Positions 25,995-37,100 of a DNA stretch of 64,000 nt are shown one piece after another. The stretch is from the NCBI RefSeq assembly GCF_020829625.1, contig NZ_JAIVFX010000006.1:186001-250000 (forward strand). Reading direction: 5' to 3'. Each line of letters begins with the position of its first letter. Positions within the stretch are counted from its first letter, which is position 1. This DNA is from Nostoc sp. XA010. GTDB lineage: Bacteria; Cyanobacteriota; Cyanobacteriia; Cyanobacteriales; Nostocaceae. The notes below the pieces were generated by a model. That model was given only the letters and a program-made list of their open reading frames with translations, searched no databases and was not told the DNA's origin. Position numbers and translations under genes: made by a program.

Positions 25995-28073
25995 CTAAGC
26001 GTTCCCTTTGCTTTTTGCAATGATAGTTTCAGCTACGCTGCGAGGCACCTCTTCGTAGTGGCTGAACTCCATCGTGAAGGTACCCCGACCTTGCGTTTTT
26101 GACCGAATATCAGTGGCGTAGCCAAACATGCTCGCCAGTGGAACTTTGGATGTTACCTTAGCGAGTCCCTTTTCGGTGCTTTGGCTTTCAATCTGCCCTC
26201 GGCGGGTGTTGAGGTCGCCAATGACGTTCCCCATATAGTCTTCAGGAACTTCAACTTCAACTTTCATCATAGGCTCTAAGATGACAGGTGAAGCTTTCAG
26301 CACAGCCTCTTTCATCGCCATTGAGCCAGCGATTTTGAAAGCCATTTCTGAAGAGTCTACATCGTGGTATGACCCATCAATTAGCGTCGCTTTAACGTCA
26401 ATCAACGGATATCCAGCTAGAACACCGGATTCGCAGCTTTCTTTCATTCCTTGTTCTGCGGGGCCAACGTACTCTTTAGGTACTGTACCGCCAGCAATTT
26501 TGGAAACGAATTCAAACCCAGTACCGGGTTCCCCAGGCTCCAAATTGATCACAACGTGACCGTATTGACCTTTACCACCACTTTGGCGAATGAATTTGCC
26601 CTCAACTTTGTTCACAGCCTTCCGAATTGTTTCTCGGTAAGCTACTTGTGGGGCACCTACATTCGCTTCCACCTTGAATTCTCGTAACATCCGGTCTACT
26701 AAAATTTCTAGGTGTAGCTCTCCCATTCCCGCGATCACGGTCTGGTTTGTTTCCGGATCGACGCGGACACGGAAGGTGGGGTCTTCTTCTGAGAGAGATT
26801 GCAGAGCCTTGGACAGTTTGTCCATGTCGTTCTTGGTTTTGGGTTCAACCGCCACCGAGATCACAGGCTCAGGAATGAATAGGGATTCCAGAATTACTGG
26901 CGATCCATCATCACAGAGGGTGTCACCTGTCAAGGTGTCTTTCAATCCCAGAGCTGCTCCTAAATCACCCGCTCGCAGTTCATCAACATCTTGCCGATCG
27001 TCTGCCTTCATTAGAACTAAGCGGGAAATCCGTTCTTTTTTATTCTTACTAGCGTTGAGAACGTAGCTGCCCTTTTTCAGGACACCAGAATAAACGCGAA
27101 CAAATGTCAGGCGACCGTAAGGGTCAGCCATAATTTTAAACGCCAGAGCTGCTAGGGGTTCGTTGTCATCAGCCCGCCGCTCAATAGTATCGCCATTGGG
27201 CAGTAAGCCTTGAATTGGCGGTACTTCACTTGGCGCTGGCAGGTAATCTACAACGGCATCCAGCATCAACTGCACGCCTTTGTTTTTGAATGCTGAACCG
27301 CAAAGTACTGGTACAATCGTCCCCGCAATTGTGCCTTTACGCAGGGCAGTCCGAATTTCCTGCTCTGTAAGCTCTTCGCCCTCGAAGTACTTAGTCATCA
27401 GAGCATCATCGGTTTCTGCTGCGGCTTCTATTAGCTTGGTGCGGTGTTCTTCTACCTGCGCTTGCAATTCTTCCGGGATATCGGTTTCCTGGATATCAGT
27501 ACCTTGGTCATTGGCGTAAATATACGCACGTTGCCCTACTAGGTCAACGATACCTCGGAAGTCGTTTTCGCTACCAATTGGTAATTGAATGGCGATCGCA
27601 TTTGCCCGTAGGCGATCGCGGATTTGCTCGTGAACTTTATAAAAGTTCGCTCCGGTGCGATCCATCTTGTTGATAAAGGCTATCCGAGGAACTTTGTAGC
27701 GTTCTGCTTGCCGCCACACTGTCTCAGACTGCGGTTGCACGCCGCCCACAGAACAAAATACTGCGATTACACCATCCAAAACGCGCATGGAACGCTCAAC
27801 TTCAATTGTGAAGTCTACGTGACCCGGAGTATCGATAATGTTAATTTGATGATCTTTCCAACTGGTACTGATAGCAGCAGCCGTAATGGTAATTCCCCGT
27901 TCCCGCTCCTGCTCCATCCAGTCTGTGACGGCAGTTCCTTCATGAACTTCGCCAATTTTATGAATTATCCCAGAGTAAAATAATATTCTCTCTGTTGTTG
28001 TTGTTTTGCCCGCATCTATATGCGCCGCAATACCAATGTTGCGTACTTTCTCTAGCGGGATCGTGCGTGCCAC
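25995..28073 (-). CDS. fusA: Elongation factor G
   Basis: This 692-residue EF-G has all five domains: [15 protein letters not shown] (G1), DTPGHVDF (G3), NKMDRTGA (G4), and the C-terminal domains with [16 protein letters not shown]. It drives translocation on the ribosome. The start is a GTG at 28073 ([12 protein letters not shown]), supported by a perfect AGGAGGT ribosome-binding site at 28084-28078. It sits between rpsG and tuf. Confidence 0.98.
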   Translation of the reverse strand: MARTIPLEKVRNIGIAAHIDAGKTTTTERILFYSGIIHKIGEVHEGTAVTDWMEQERERGITITAAAISTSWKDHQINIIDTPGHVDFTIEVERSMRVLDGVIAVFCSVGGVQPQSETVWRQAERYKVPRIAFINKMDRTGANFYKVHEQIRDRLRANAIAIQLPIGSENDFRGIVDLVGQRAYIYANDQGTDIQETDIPEELQAQVEEHRTKLIEAAAETDDALMTKYFEGEELTEQEIRTALRKGTIAGTIVPVLCGSAFKNKGVQLMLDAVVDYLPAPSEVPPIQGLLPNGDTIERRADDNEPLAALAFKIMADPYGRLTFVRVYSGVLKKGSYVLNASKNKKERISRLVLMKADDRQDVDELRAGDLGAALGLKDTLTGDTLCDDGSPVILESLFIPEPVISVAVEPKTKNDMDKLSKALQSLSEEDPTFRVRVDPETNQTVIAGMGELHLEILVDRMLREFKVEANVGAPQVAYRETIRKAVNKVEGKFIRQSGGKGQYGHVVINLEPGEPGTGFEFVSKIAGGTVPKEYVGPAEQGMKESCESGVLAGYPLIDVKATLIDGSYHDVDSSEMAFKIAGSMAMKEAVLKASPVILEPMMKVEVEVPEDYMGNVIGDLNTRRGQIESQSTEKGLAKVTSKVPLASMFGYATDIRSKTQGRGTFTMEFSHYEEVPRSVAETIIAKSKGNA

Positions 28074-28077
28074 AGCT

Positions 28078-28084
28078 ACCTCCT
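28078..28084 (-). promoter_or_regulatory. Ribosome-binding site fixing the GTG start of fusA
   Basis: AGGAGGT on the minus strand lies 4 nt before the GTG at 28073. It decides the start codon, as there is no in-frame ATG that fits the family. Confidence 0.8.
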
Positions 28085-28211
28085 ATAGTTTTTGCCTCAT
28101 GATATCTTGTATATTACTCTTTGTTAAGATTCTATACTTTTACGGAAAACCGTCTTCTTTTTGTAAATCTACGATATACCGCTTGGGCAAGGCGATATAT
28201 CGCTTTTCTAC

Positions 28212-28682
28212 TTAATAACGATAGTGTGCGAATGCTTTATTAGCTTCCGCCATCCGGTGCGTTTCTTCACGTTTGCGAATCGCATTGCCAGTTTCGTTGG
28301 CAGCATCCATTAACTCATTTGCCAGTTTGCTTGCCATTGTCCGGCCTGGTCTGGAGCGGGAATATTGCACTAACCAACGCAGTGCTAGGGTAGTGCCGCG
28401 TTCTGTACGCACTTCCATTGGTACTTGGTAGGTTGCTCCACCAACTCGCCGAGCCTTTACTTCTACTAAAGGCGTGGCATTTCGCACTGCTCTTTCAAAG
28501 GTTTCTAAGGCACCAGCACCAGTGCGTTCTTCAATAGTTTTTAATGCATCATAAACAATCCGTGCGGCAAGTGATTTCTTGCCATGACGCATGATCCGCC
28601 TGATAATCATGCTCACAAGGCGACTATTATATACAGAGTCAGACGGAACTGGGCGCCTTTGAATAACACCACGACGAGACAT
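28212..28682 (-). CDS. rpsG: 30S ribosomal protein S7
   Basis: This 156-residue S7 is complete ([56 protein letters not shown]). S7 binds the 3' domain of 16S rRNA and often represses the str operon. The start ATG at 28682 follows AGGTGAAG. The distance to rpsL upstream (526 bp) is unusually long for this operon. Confidence 0.98.
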   Translation of the reverse strand: MSRRGVIQRRPVPSDSVYNSRLVSMIIRRIMRHGKKSLAARIVYDALKTIEERTGAGALETFERAVRNATPLVEVKARRVGGATYQVPMEVRTERGTTLALRWLVQYSRSRPGRTMASKLANELMDAANETGNAIRKREETHRMAEANKAFAHYRY

Positions 28683-29208
28683 ACTTCACCTTTAATTCGG
28701 AATTGGCAACGAAATTATATGCTATCAGACGCTGGAAACTAAAAGCTGTGGAACTCAACCCTCAGACTTTCTCAATTTTGTTTTCGACTGTTGCAGCAAG
28801 GCTGACTTATTGACTGCCAATTTTGGATTAGAGTTTTTGGTAGATGTTCCGACCACAAGGATTGGAAAAATCAAAATTCTGTAAGCCTCATCCCCTTGTG
28901 GGTTCGACCAATCCAAAACCGCAAATCTAAAATCTAAAATTCATTGACTTGCTAGCTGCAACTAAATACTCAAGGCGACAAGATTCTAAACTTTAACGTC
29001 CAGATTAGATTTCTGCTGTGGGTTACAGCGTTCTCTTCTGAACTTCTACACTTGCTCGCTTAGTGTAGGTGTAGCTTGCTTGATTTTTTTAACAGACTTG
29101 AGCAGCTTTCGTAACTGCTCTTAGTACACAGACCCTGATAGTTTTTTTGTCCTTAAGCGCTTCTAAGCTAGACGATTAATCGTGTTGGATGCGATTAATC
29201 GCCTAATC
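28683..29208. other. Long spacer inside the str operon
   Basis: These 526 bases lie between rpsL and rpsG, which are usually close. There is no convincing ORF on either strand. I see a partly inverted segment (ACCACAAGGATTGG near 28853 and CCTTGTGGGTTCGACCAATCC near 28903) and a GCGATTAATCGC palindrome core at 29191-29202. It may carry an internal promoter for rpsG-fusA-tuf or simply accumulated repeats. Confidence 0.45.
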
Positions 29209-29592
29209 CTATTTCTTCGCTTCTTTCGGACGCTTGGTTCCATACTTGGAACGCCCTTGTTTACGGTCTTTGACTCCGGCTGTATCTAGGGTGCCACGGA
29301 TAATGTGGTATCTCACGCCTGGTAGATCCTTAACCCGACCGCCACGAATCATCACAACTGAGTGTTCTTGTAAGTTGTGACCAATACCTGGAATATAAGC
29401 TGTGACTTCAAATCCAGAGGTTAATCTGACTCTCGCTACTTTACGTAGAGCTGAGTTAGGCTTTTTGGGTGTGGTCGTGTATACTCTGGTACAAACTCCC
29501 CGACGTTGGGGGCATTGTTTCAGAGCCGGGGACTTGGTTTTCTGACGCGCTTGTTCGCGCTCGTTACGTATTAGCTGCTGTATTGTTGGCAT
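29209..29592 (-). CDS. rpsL: 30S ribosomal protein S12
   Basis: This 127-residue S12 starts [20 protein letters not shown] and includes the conserved decoding-site segments [15 protein letters not shown] and the [13 protein letters not shown] tail. K42/K43-type positions associated with streptomycin sensitivity look wild-type (TPKKPNSA). It is the first gene of the str cluster on the minus strand. Confidence 0.98.
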   Translation of the reverse strand: MPTIQQLIRNEREQARQKTKSPALKQCPQRRGVCTRVYTTTPKKPNSALRKVARVRLTSGFEVTAYIPGIGHNLQEHSVVMIRGGRVKDLPGVRYHIIRGTLDTAGVKDRKQGRSKYGTKRPKEAKK

Positions 29593-29752
29593 GAGTTACA
29601 GCGCGTAAAGCTGCTTATATGTCTAAGTTTTAACAAATCCTAATTATATCGTTTTTTACGGTTTTATGTCAATTGTAATTTTTCCTTTAATTTTTCCTTA
29701 ATTAGTTTAGTCTTTTTTCCTTTGTTACTAGTAACCGATCGCTAATTAAGGA

Positions 29753-30082
29753 CTATTGACTAGTTGTGGAGAATGAATTACCACAGCCACAGGTTGCGAT
29801 CGCCTGAGGGTTTTGGAAGCGAAAACCACCACCCATTAAGTCTTCTGAATAATCCACCCTCAACCCGTTGAGGTAATTTAAGCTTGCGGCATCTATGACT
29901 ACTTGAATTTCATTCAAGTTGAAAATCTGGTCGCCAACTTTTATTGCTTCATCGAAGGACATATCATAAAACAACCCGGAACAACCACCTGATTTTACTG
30001 CCAATCGAAATAAGACATTTGGCTGCTGCTTGGACTTTATTCGCCCAATCTCACTCGCGGCTGCTTGACTCAGATGAATCAT
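29753..30082 (-). CDS. IscA/HesB/SufA-type iron-sulfur assembly protein
   Basis: This 109-residue A-type Fe-S carrier has the three conserved cysteines: one in KSGGCSGLFYDM (about 34) and CGCG near the C terminus (about 98-101), with DYSEDLMGGGFRFQNPQA between. A-type carriers receive and pass on Fe-S clusters. It is upstream of rpsL on the same strand with a 160-bp gap, but is probably transcribed independently. Together with bolA-grxD it gives the window a second Fe-S trafficking function. Confidence 0.93.
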   Translation of the reverse strand: MIHLSQAAASEIGRIKSKQQPNVLFRLAVKSGGCSGLFYDMSFDEAIKVGDQIFNLNEIQVVIDAASLNYLNGLRVDYSEDLMGGGFRFQNPQAIATCGCGNSFSTTSQ

Positions 30083-30326
30083 GGAACTCGTTTTTTGTAA
30101 TTGAAGACCCTATCTTCATTTTACAGACAAGATGGGTTAATCCTAGCTTCTTGAAAATTCCAAATCATCGAAGCTATGAGGACGATCGCTATTACTACTT
30201 GTTACTACATTTATAGCACAACATGCTTAAGTCCCCACCTTAACTAGGTAGGGACTTCTGGGGTGCGGTGGTTCCTAAAGACGGTTTGCACAAAAATAAA
30301 TGTATTCAGTTTTTTAGATTAGAGCT

Positions 30327-30746
30327 TTAATCTTTGGTACGGGCATAGTCATCTTGGTAGCGAATAATATCATCTTCTCCCAAGTATTCGCCATTTTGCA
30401 CTTCAATCAACACCAAGGGGATCACGCCAGGATTCTCTAAACGATGAGATGTACATTGGGGTACATAAGTTGACTCATTATTGCTCAGTAGAACTTCTTT
30501 CTCGCCACAAGTTACCCTAGCTGTACCAGATACGACAATCCAATGTTCACTGCGGTGGTGGTGCATTTGTAGACTGAGGCGGTGTCCGGGCTTAACTTCA
30601 ATGCGCTTGATTTTGTATCCGCGCCCTTCTTCCAAAACTGTAAAAGCACCCCAAGGACGTAATTCAGTTGCAGCAACGCCTTTGGATATGATACTTGAAG
30701 GTATGTGTAGAGTCTCAGTCTGTGTAGTTTCTTGATATCGAGCCAT
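30327..30746 (-). CDS. Mannose-6-phosphate isomerase-type cupin
   Basis: This single cupin domain (about 139 residues) resembles the C-terminal half of bifunctional ManC/type II phosphomannose isomerases: PWGAFTVLEEGRGYKIKRIE, KPGHRLSLQMHHHRSEHWI, SGTARVTCGEKE, YVPQCTSHRLENPG. The metal ligands would be the HHH/E cluster and the later His. It probably isomerises a sugar phosphate for polysaccharide precursor supply, but activity is inferred. The frame opens at an ATG at 30767; I place the start at 30746 because GAGGTG (30755-30750) precedes that ATG at the right distance. Confidence 0.87.
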   Translation of the reverse strand: MARYQETTQTETLHIPSSIISKGVAATELRPWGAFTVLEEGRGYKIKRIEVKPGHRLSLQMHHHRSEHWIVVSGTARVTCGEKEVLLSNNESTYVPQCTSHRLENPGVIPLVLIEVQNGEYLGEDDIIRYQDDYARTKD

Positions 30747-30749
30747 AGT

Positions 30750-30755
30750 CACCTC
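30750..30755 (-). promoter_or_regulatory. Ribosome-binding site choosing the cupin start
   Basis: GAGGTG on the minus strand ends 3 nt before the ATG at 30746 and favours it over the upstream in-frame ATG at 30767. Confidence 0.55.
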
Positions 30756-30960
30756 ATTTGAAGACATAACAAACCGTTGATACTCTTAGTATTGATAAAA
30801 AATCTGGCGCTATCTTGCAACGTTGAAAATCATTAATTTTGTCCCACCTTGATAAAGATAGCAAAATCAAACGTGACGGTGTAAATCATCACTACTAAAA
30901 CCCTTGCATCTACACTAAGTCTTCATCAGGCAAAATAGCAGCTTGTTCTAAACTTTAAAA

Positions 30961-31030
30961 AATGAGTGGGGAGTAGTGAGTGGTGCTTGGTAATTGAGTT
31001 TTTTACCTACTCCCTACTCCCTACTCCCTT
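30961..31030. repeat. Opposed STRR heptamers after the glycosidase-like gene
   Basis: GAGTGGGGAGTAGTGAGTGG and CTACTCCCTACTCCCTACTC tracts (about 30963-30983 and 31010-31028) are of opposite orientation and could form a hairpin just beyond the minus-strand stop at 31032. Confidence 0.6.
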
Positions 31031-31031
31031 A

Positions 31032-33101
31032 TTATTGTGGTTTCAGGAAAATACCAATTCCATTATGAACACGAGCAGCTGTACTAGGCGATCGATCGAG
31101 TAGTTGTCCTCCTAAGTAAAGGCTGGTAGAACTACCTCCGTCTAAATTTAGGGCATCCACACAGCCCATCTGTTGCATCAATTGGGCATGTTCTGCCAAA
31201 TTAGGGCCATAACCGCCTGGACGATTATGGATAGCAGTAATCATCAATGTGCCTGTTGCTGTTGTGCAAATACCACTACGGATAGCCTTTTCGGCAATAA
31301 AAGCATTGCTGAATTTTTCGCCTTTGGCATCAAGGACAATTTGACGGTTTTGGACTAATAGCGGCCCGGCTCCGATAATGTAGGGATAACGACTAAAATC
31401 AGCCGGAGTAGTGGCGCTGGAAATACTTACTGTGGTTCCAATAGGTAGCTGTGAGGCACCACTAGCAGCCTTGGCGCGTAAGGTTAGTAGGTAGCCATCC
31501 GGGGGAATGGAAACGGGCGTCTCACCAACTTTGCCGCCTGGTAACTGTTGGGTAATTTGGTCTTTCTCTACCACTAGGATAATTTCGTTATCCGTCAAGG
31601 GCGTATAAGTTGATCCCCAAGCTGGGGTGTAACGGGCAATGCCACTCTGGATGTAGCCGCTATTGAGAAACAGAATTGGTAGGCGCTGGTCATTTGCCGT
31701 AATTAAAGTTTCTTCTAGGGTGAGACGACCGAAGTAAAATTGACCAGAATCATTCCAAGCGATCGCACCTCGGTTGAGAATGGGGCCTGATAACCACTGA
31801 CCATCCCGACGAATTGCACCCAAAGGGAATTTGTTATTGCGGTTAAAATAACCACCGTTAATTCCAGCTACTGCTAAGTAACGTTGTGCTGTTTGAATTA
31901 AGGGAGCAGTACCCGCAAGCCCATCAGGACTAGCCCACATAGGTTTCAGTGTTAGCCCAAATTTACGGGGATTAACTTCTAACCAAACCACCGGAAAGCG
32001 CTCTGTGCCTAAGTTGACATAATGCTGGCGCCAGCGCAATCCTGGGACCCAAGTAATATCTCGCTCTTCTAGGGGATCGGGTCGAATATCGATAATCAGG
32101 CGATTGGGGTTAGCTACAGTCCTAACTTGAGGCGATAAACCAAAGGGAATGCTCAGACTAATAATAGTTTGGTTTTTCACCACCTCCACTTGTTGAATCA
32201 GTGGTTCAGGAGCTGGGGGTGGTGGTATTGGTTGTGTTGGTGTAACTGGTAATAATTGTTTGAGCAAGTTTGGCAGCAATGTTGGTGGTGTTGCTGGTAC
32301 TGTTGGTGGCTGGGGGGTATAGCGTTCTATCAAAAGGGGATCGGCTATTCCATCCAGGGTAATTGTCCACTTTCTATTTGGCGGTACAGTGGATTTTGGG
32401 GTTGGCGTGTCTGGATCGAGGGATGGAGTTTCAATTTTTTTAATAATTGACCCTTGTGCAACTTGCCAGGGAGTTGGACGATTTAAATCGACAAGAATCC
32501 GAGTTTGTTGCAAAGGGGCACTTGCCTCTAGACGTTCCTGGCTCTGAACAATATTTGTAATTTGTGCTTTTGGGATAGCAATCACCAAAATATTGCCATT
32601 GGTTCGGATTTCCCATCCAGATGTTTGAGCAAAATTAGTAATATCAAGATAGCGATATGCGCCTAGTAGCCTGGTGGTTAAAACCAGTGGTTTTGTCACC
32701 GATGAAAACCACTGTATTGGTTGCCTTGCTGAGTTACTACTGTTTAAGAAATTTACTCCAATTAACTGCCTAAACGCCCCATCACTCAGATGAGTTGTAA
32801 TCCGACCAGCTTTTCCAGTTCGCTGTAACCAAGTTGCTGGTAAAGTACGACCATTGAGGGAAATTTGATTACCAGAGGATACTACGCCTGTTAAAGCAGG
32901 TGCAGGTGACTGGGAGATAAGCCTTGGTATTGATTGGGCGTTTTTTGGAGACTCCTGGGCGTTGGCAGCACAGGTAGTAGTTAAGCATAGTGTTATTAAA
33001 AATATTGGTGACACAGTAGCCCGGAAAAATCTGCGTTTCCCCTTGGCGTTGGCTTTGCGATCGCCATTCCCTGATTGGCAATTATTCGGCATTTTTACCA
33101 T
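31032..33101 (-). CDS. Exported phosphodiester glycosidase-like (NAGPA/DUF2233) protein
   Basis: This 689-residue protein has a basic N terminus and a hydrophobic signal sequence (about 25-47, ending TTTCAANAQES), an AMIN-like N-terminal region (about 55-215), a proline-rich linker (about 225-300) and a C-terminal NAGPA/DUF2233 domain (about 380-685; INGGYFNRNNKFPLGAI, NLDGGSSTSLYLGG, VHNGIGIFL). NAGPA-like domains act on phosphodiester-linked sugars; in bacteria they are thought to work on envelope glycans. It is likely periplasmic. A second AMIN-like stretch (QVEVVKNQTIISLSIPFGL) follows the proline linker. Start ATG at 33101, possibly 33092. Confidence 0.88.
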   Translation of the reverse strand: MVKMPNNCQSGNGDRKANAKGKRRFFRATVSPIFLITLCLTTTCAANAQESPKNAQSIPRLISQSPAPALTGVVSSGNQISLNGRTLPATWLQRTGKAGRITTHLSDGAFRQLIGVNFLNSSNSARQPIQWFSSVTKPLVLTTRLLGAYRYLDITNFAQTSGWEIRTNGNILVIAIPKAQITNIVQSQERLEASAPLQQTRILVDLNRPTPWQVAQGSIIKKIETPSLDPDTPTPKSTVPPNRKWTITLDGIADPLLIERYTPQPPTVPATPPTLLPNLLKQLLPVTPTQPIPPPPAPEPLIQQVEVVKNQTIISLSIPFGLSPQVRTVANPNRLIIDIRPDPLEERDITWVPGLRWRQHYVNLGTERFPVVWLEVNPRKFGLTLKPMWASPDGLAGTAPLIQTAQRYLAVAGINGGYFNRNNKFPLGAIRRDGQWLSGPILNRGAIAWNDSGQFYFGRLTLEETLITANDQRLPILFLNSGYIQSGIARYTPAWGSTYTPLTDNEIILVVEKDQITQQLPGGKVGETPVSIPPDGYLLTLRAKAASGASQLPIGTTVSISSATTPADFSRYPYIIGAGPLLVQNRQIVLDAKGEKFSNAFIAEKAIRSGICTTATGTLMITAIHNRPGGYGPNLAEHAQLMQQMGCVDALNLDGGSSTSLYLGGQLLDRSPSTAARVHNGIGIFLKPQ

Positions 33102-34108
33102 AATTTACTAGGTTTTTTGAAAACTATCAGCCAAGGTATAAACTAACTAATTATTTGGAAATATAAAAAAAACATGAGTTTATTTTTGAAAAAACATGCT
33201 ATTATATATATTGGCTAGTCATCTCTATTTAAAAACTAATCAATTTATTTAGACGCTAAAGCCACTGCAATCAAGTGTTTTAACTGGCACGAATTTAACC
33301 ACACTATACACGGTAGTTTTGATTATCAAAACTGGATTAAGATATTTAACCCTGACTGAATATTGCAAATTCAGTAAGGTCTAGTTAATAGTAATACATG
33401 TGCCAACTGGTAAGCGGCAAAACTCTAGACAACAAAGATATTTGGGAATTGTCAAATGGGTATATATTGTAATACGCTGATTTTATTGCTGGATCAGGAT
33501 AACTAAATAATTACTAATTCGTAATTAGAAGGGTACAGCAGCCCACACTAAATTAAAGATTTAGTGGTTAACAAGACAATGGAGGGTACAACCCCCCACT
33601 GATTGCAACTACGAATTAAGGTAGCGTAATTTAAAGCCTTCTCTTCTCCCTTGGCGCTAGCGTCTTCCTTTAGGAGAAAGGGAGACCTTGCGCCAACGCT
33701 TAGAGCGAGTCTTTATTGTCACGATCAATTACGAATTATTTTGACTTTGGCTTTAAAAAATAGTGCAGCGTTCAGTTTTAGTTTTGTTTCAGGTGAGCCG
33801 AAATAGGCTCTATGAGTAGCTAGCGTGCATCTGGAAAAAGAAATTGAAAAAATACTTAGCTTCAAAATATAAAAAAGAAACTGTCAGGGCAAAAAAGATG
33901 TCTTGGCGGAGGTAAGTTGTCTAACACCGCATAAATACATAAGAAATACGCAAAAATTTTAACACGGGTTAACTAACAAAGTAAAACCGAAGTTAAAATT
34001 TTTTTTCCCTAAATTTCGGTGTCTGTATATTTTTCCATCGCTGAATTTAGAAATTTTTTCCCATAACGTAGTGGCAAAATTGGTAACTCAATACTTCAGG
34101 AACAGGGT
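33102..34108. other. 1-kb region upstream of glutamate synthase
   Basis: No gene is visible. The stretch holds A/T runs, CTAATTCGTAATTAG (around 33510), a 7-bp hairpin CACTAAA/TTTAGTG (near 33546) and GC-richer repeat-like DNA at about 33640-33715 with a TTGGCGC/GCGCCAA inverted pair. I looked for the nitrogen-control NtcA site GTA-N8-TAC and did not find a good one. Confidence 0.4.
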
Positions 34109-37100
34109 ATGAATAATAAATCGATGAATCAAAACCAACAAATCACAGCGAATATCAACTCAAGAGATACCTATCAGGGGCAAAAGTGGTTAGTAGAGGA
34201 ACGAGATGCCTGTGGTGTAGGTTTTATTGCTCATCGCCAAAATCATACCAGCCACGAAATTGTTGAAAAAGCCTTAGCTGCTTTAACCTGCTTAGAACAT
34301 CGGGGAGGTTGTAGCGCCGATCAGGATTCTGGTGATGGTGCTGGAGTATTGACAGCTATCCCTTGGGAGTTGTTCCAACAAGACTTTGCCGAAAGTGGAA
34401 AGGAACTTCCATCCATCAATAATATAGCTGTTGGGATGATCTTTCTACCACAAGACCAGGAAGCAGCACAAAAAGCTAGAGCGGCAGTTGAGCAGGTAGC
34501 TGCTGAAGAAAAATTCACTGTACTTGGCTGGCGAGTTGTGCCAGTGCAACCTGATTTACTTGGAGTACAAGCAAGAGAAAATCAACCCCAGATTGAACAA
34601 ATTTTGTTAGCTTCTGTTGACAAAAGCGGCGATGAATTAGAACGGCAGTTGTACATTACCCGCCGCCGAATTAGTAAAGTTGCAACCAACATCTCAGAAG
34701 AATTTTATATCTGCTCGTTGTCAAGCCGCACAATTGTCTATAAAGGCATGGTGCGTTCTGCCGTATTGGGCGACTTTTATGACGATTTAAAAAATCCAGC
34801 TTACAAAAGTGCCTTTGCTGTCTATCACCGCCGCTTTAGTACCAACACAATGCCTAAGTGGCCGCTAGCCCAACCAATGCGGCTTTTGGGTCACAACGGC
34901 GAAATCAATACTTTGTTGGGTAACATCAACTGGATGATGGCACGAGAAGCTACCCTGAATCATCCTATATGGGGCGATCGCATCAAGGAACTCAAGCCAT
35001 TAGTTCATATTGATAACAGCGACTCAGCTACCTTAGACAACGTTGTGGAATTGCTGGTCTGCTCTGGACGCAGCCCTTTGGAAGCTTTAATGATTATGGT
35101 TCCAGAGGCTTACCAAAATCAGCCTTCTTTACGTGACTCTCCAGAAATTGTTGATTTCTACGAATATTACAGTGGTCTGCAAGAAGCGTGGGACGGGCCA
35201 GCACTTTTAGTATTTAGTGATGGCAAAAAAGTTGGTGCAACACTAGATCGTAATGGCTTAAGACCAGCTCGCTACGTGATCACCAAAGATGACTACATTG
35301 TTGTAGCTTCCGAAGCTGGTGTAGTGGACTTTCCAGAAGCCGATATTGTCGAGAAAGGTAGACTCGGCCCAGGACAAATGATTGCCGTAGATTTAGTAAA
35401 TCATGAAGTCCTGAAAAATTGGGAGATTAAGCAGCGCATCGCCAAGCAGCACCCTTATGGTGAATGGCTGCAACAGTACCGTCAAGAATTAAAGTCATTA
35501 GTCATTGGTCATTCGTCATTAGCAAATGGCAATGGCAACGGTAAAGGACAAATGACTAATGACCAAGGACAAGTGACAATTGACAAGCAAACATTGCTTC
35601 AGCTACAAACTGCCTTTGGCTACACCACAGAAGATGTGGAAATGGTGATTCATCCAATGGCGATCGCAGGTTCAGAGCCCACTTTCTGCATGGGTGATGA
35701 TATTCCTTTAGCAGTACTGTCAACAAAACCCCACCTGCTGTATGACTATTTCAAACAGCGCTTTGCTCAGGTGACGAACCCGGCAATTGATCCCCTACGG
35801 GAAAAGCTAGTTATGTCTTTGAAAGTAGAACTGGGTGAACGGGGTAACTTATTAGAACCCAAGCCAGAATATGCTCGAAGATTGAAGCTGGAATCGCCAG
35901 TGTTAACTGATGGTGAGTTAGAGGCAATTAAGCTGTCAGGATTTGCCACGGCTGAGTTGTCAACCCGATTTGCGATCGCTACCGGTCCTGAAGGATTAAA
36001 GGCCGCAGTCCAATCTTTACAAGCACAAGCAGCTGAATCAGTCCGCGCAGGTGCAAAGATTTTAATCTTAAGCGATAAGGCAAATGACGGTATCAGCCCA
36101 GAAGATACATACATTCCTCCCCTGTTAGCAGTGGGTGCTGTACATCATCACCTGATTCGGGAAGGGTTGCGAATGAAAACATCCCTAATTGTCAATACTG
36201 CTCAATGCTGGAGTACTCATCACTTTGCTTGTCTCATTGGCTACGGTGCTGGTGCAGTTTGTCCGTATATGGCTTTAGATACGGTGCGTGATTGGTGGTC
36301 TGATCCCAAAACTCAAAAGTTAATGGGTGTAGAAAAAATTCCCACCCTCACCCTAGAACAAGCTTTAGGAAACTATCGCAAAGCAGTAGAGTCAGGTTTG
36401 CTAAAAATTCTCTCCAAGATGGGGATTTCTCTGCTCTCCAGCTATCAAGCAGCCCAAATCTTTGAAGCTATTGGCATCGGTGGAGATTTAATCGAACTGG
36501 GATTCCGTGGTACGACTTCCCGTATCGGTGGTTTGAGTGTTAGCGAACTAGCTGATGAAGTGCTTTCCTTCCACTGCAAAGCTTTCCCAGAAGTGACGGC
36601 CAATAAGTTACAAAACCTGGGCTTTGTGCAGTACCGTCCTGGCGGCGAGTACCACATGAATAGCCCAGAAATGGTTAAGGCGCTGCATAAGGCTTTAGAT
36701 GGCAAAAACTACGACCACTACGAAGTTTACAAAAAGCATCTTCAAGGTAGGCCAGTAACAGCCTTGCGTGACTTGCTAGACTTCCAAGGCGATCACACCC
36801 CAATTTCTATAGAAGAAGTGGAGTCGGTAGCTGAAATTGTCAAGCGTTTCTGCACCGGTGGCATGTCTTTAGGCGCTTTGTCAAGAGAAGCCCATGAAAC
36901 TTTAGCGATCGCCATGAATCGCATTGGCGGTAAATCTAACTCTGGAGAAGGCGGCGAAGACCCAGTACGCTATACAGTTCTAGATGATGTAGACGAGTCT
37001 GGTCACTCGCCAACCCTACCTCATTTAAAAGGATTGCGGAATGGTGATCAAGCCTATAGTGCCATCAAGCAAGTTGCATCGGGACGCTTTGGTGTCACGC

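Noticed and set aside
30229..30257. AAGTCCCCACCT/AGGTAGGGACTT hairpin downstream of the cupin gene
   Set aside because: It has a mismatch and no T run on the minus strand; kept out of the terminator list.
34083..34094. Possible NtcA site upstream of glsF (GTA...TAC)
   Set aside because: The spacing is 6 nt instead of 8, and it lies too close to the start codon for a normal activator site.
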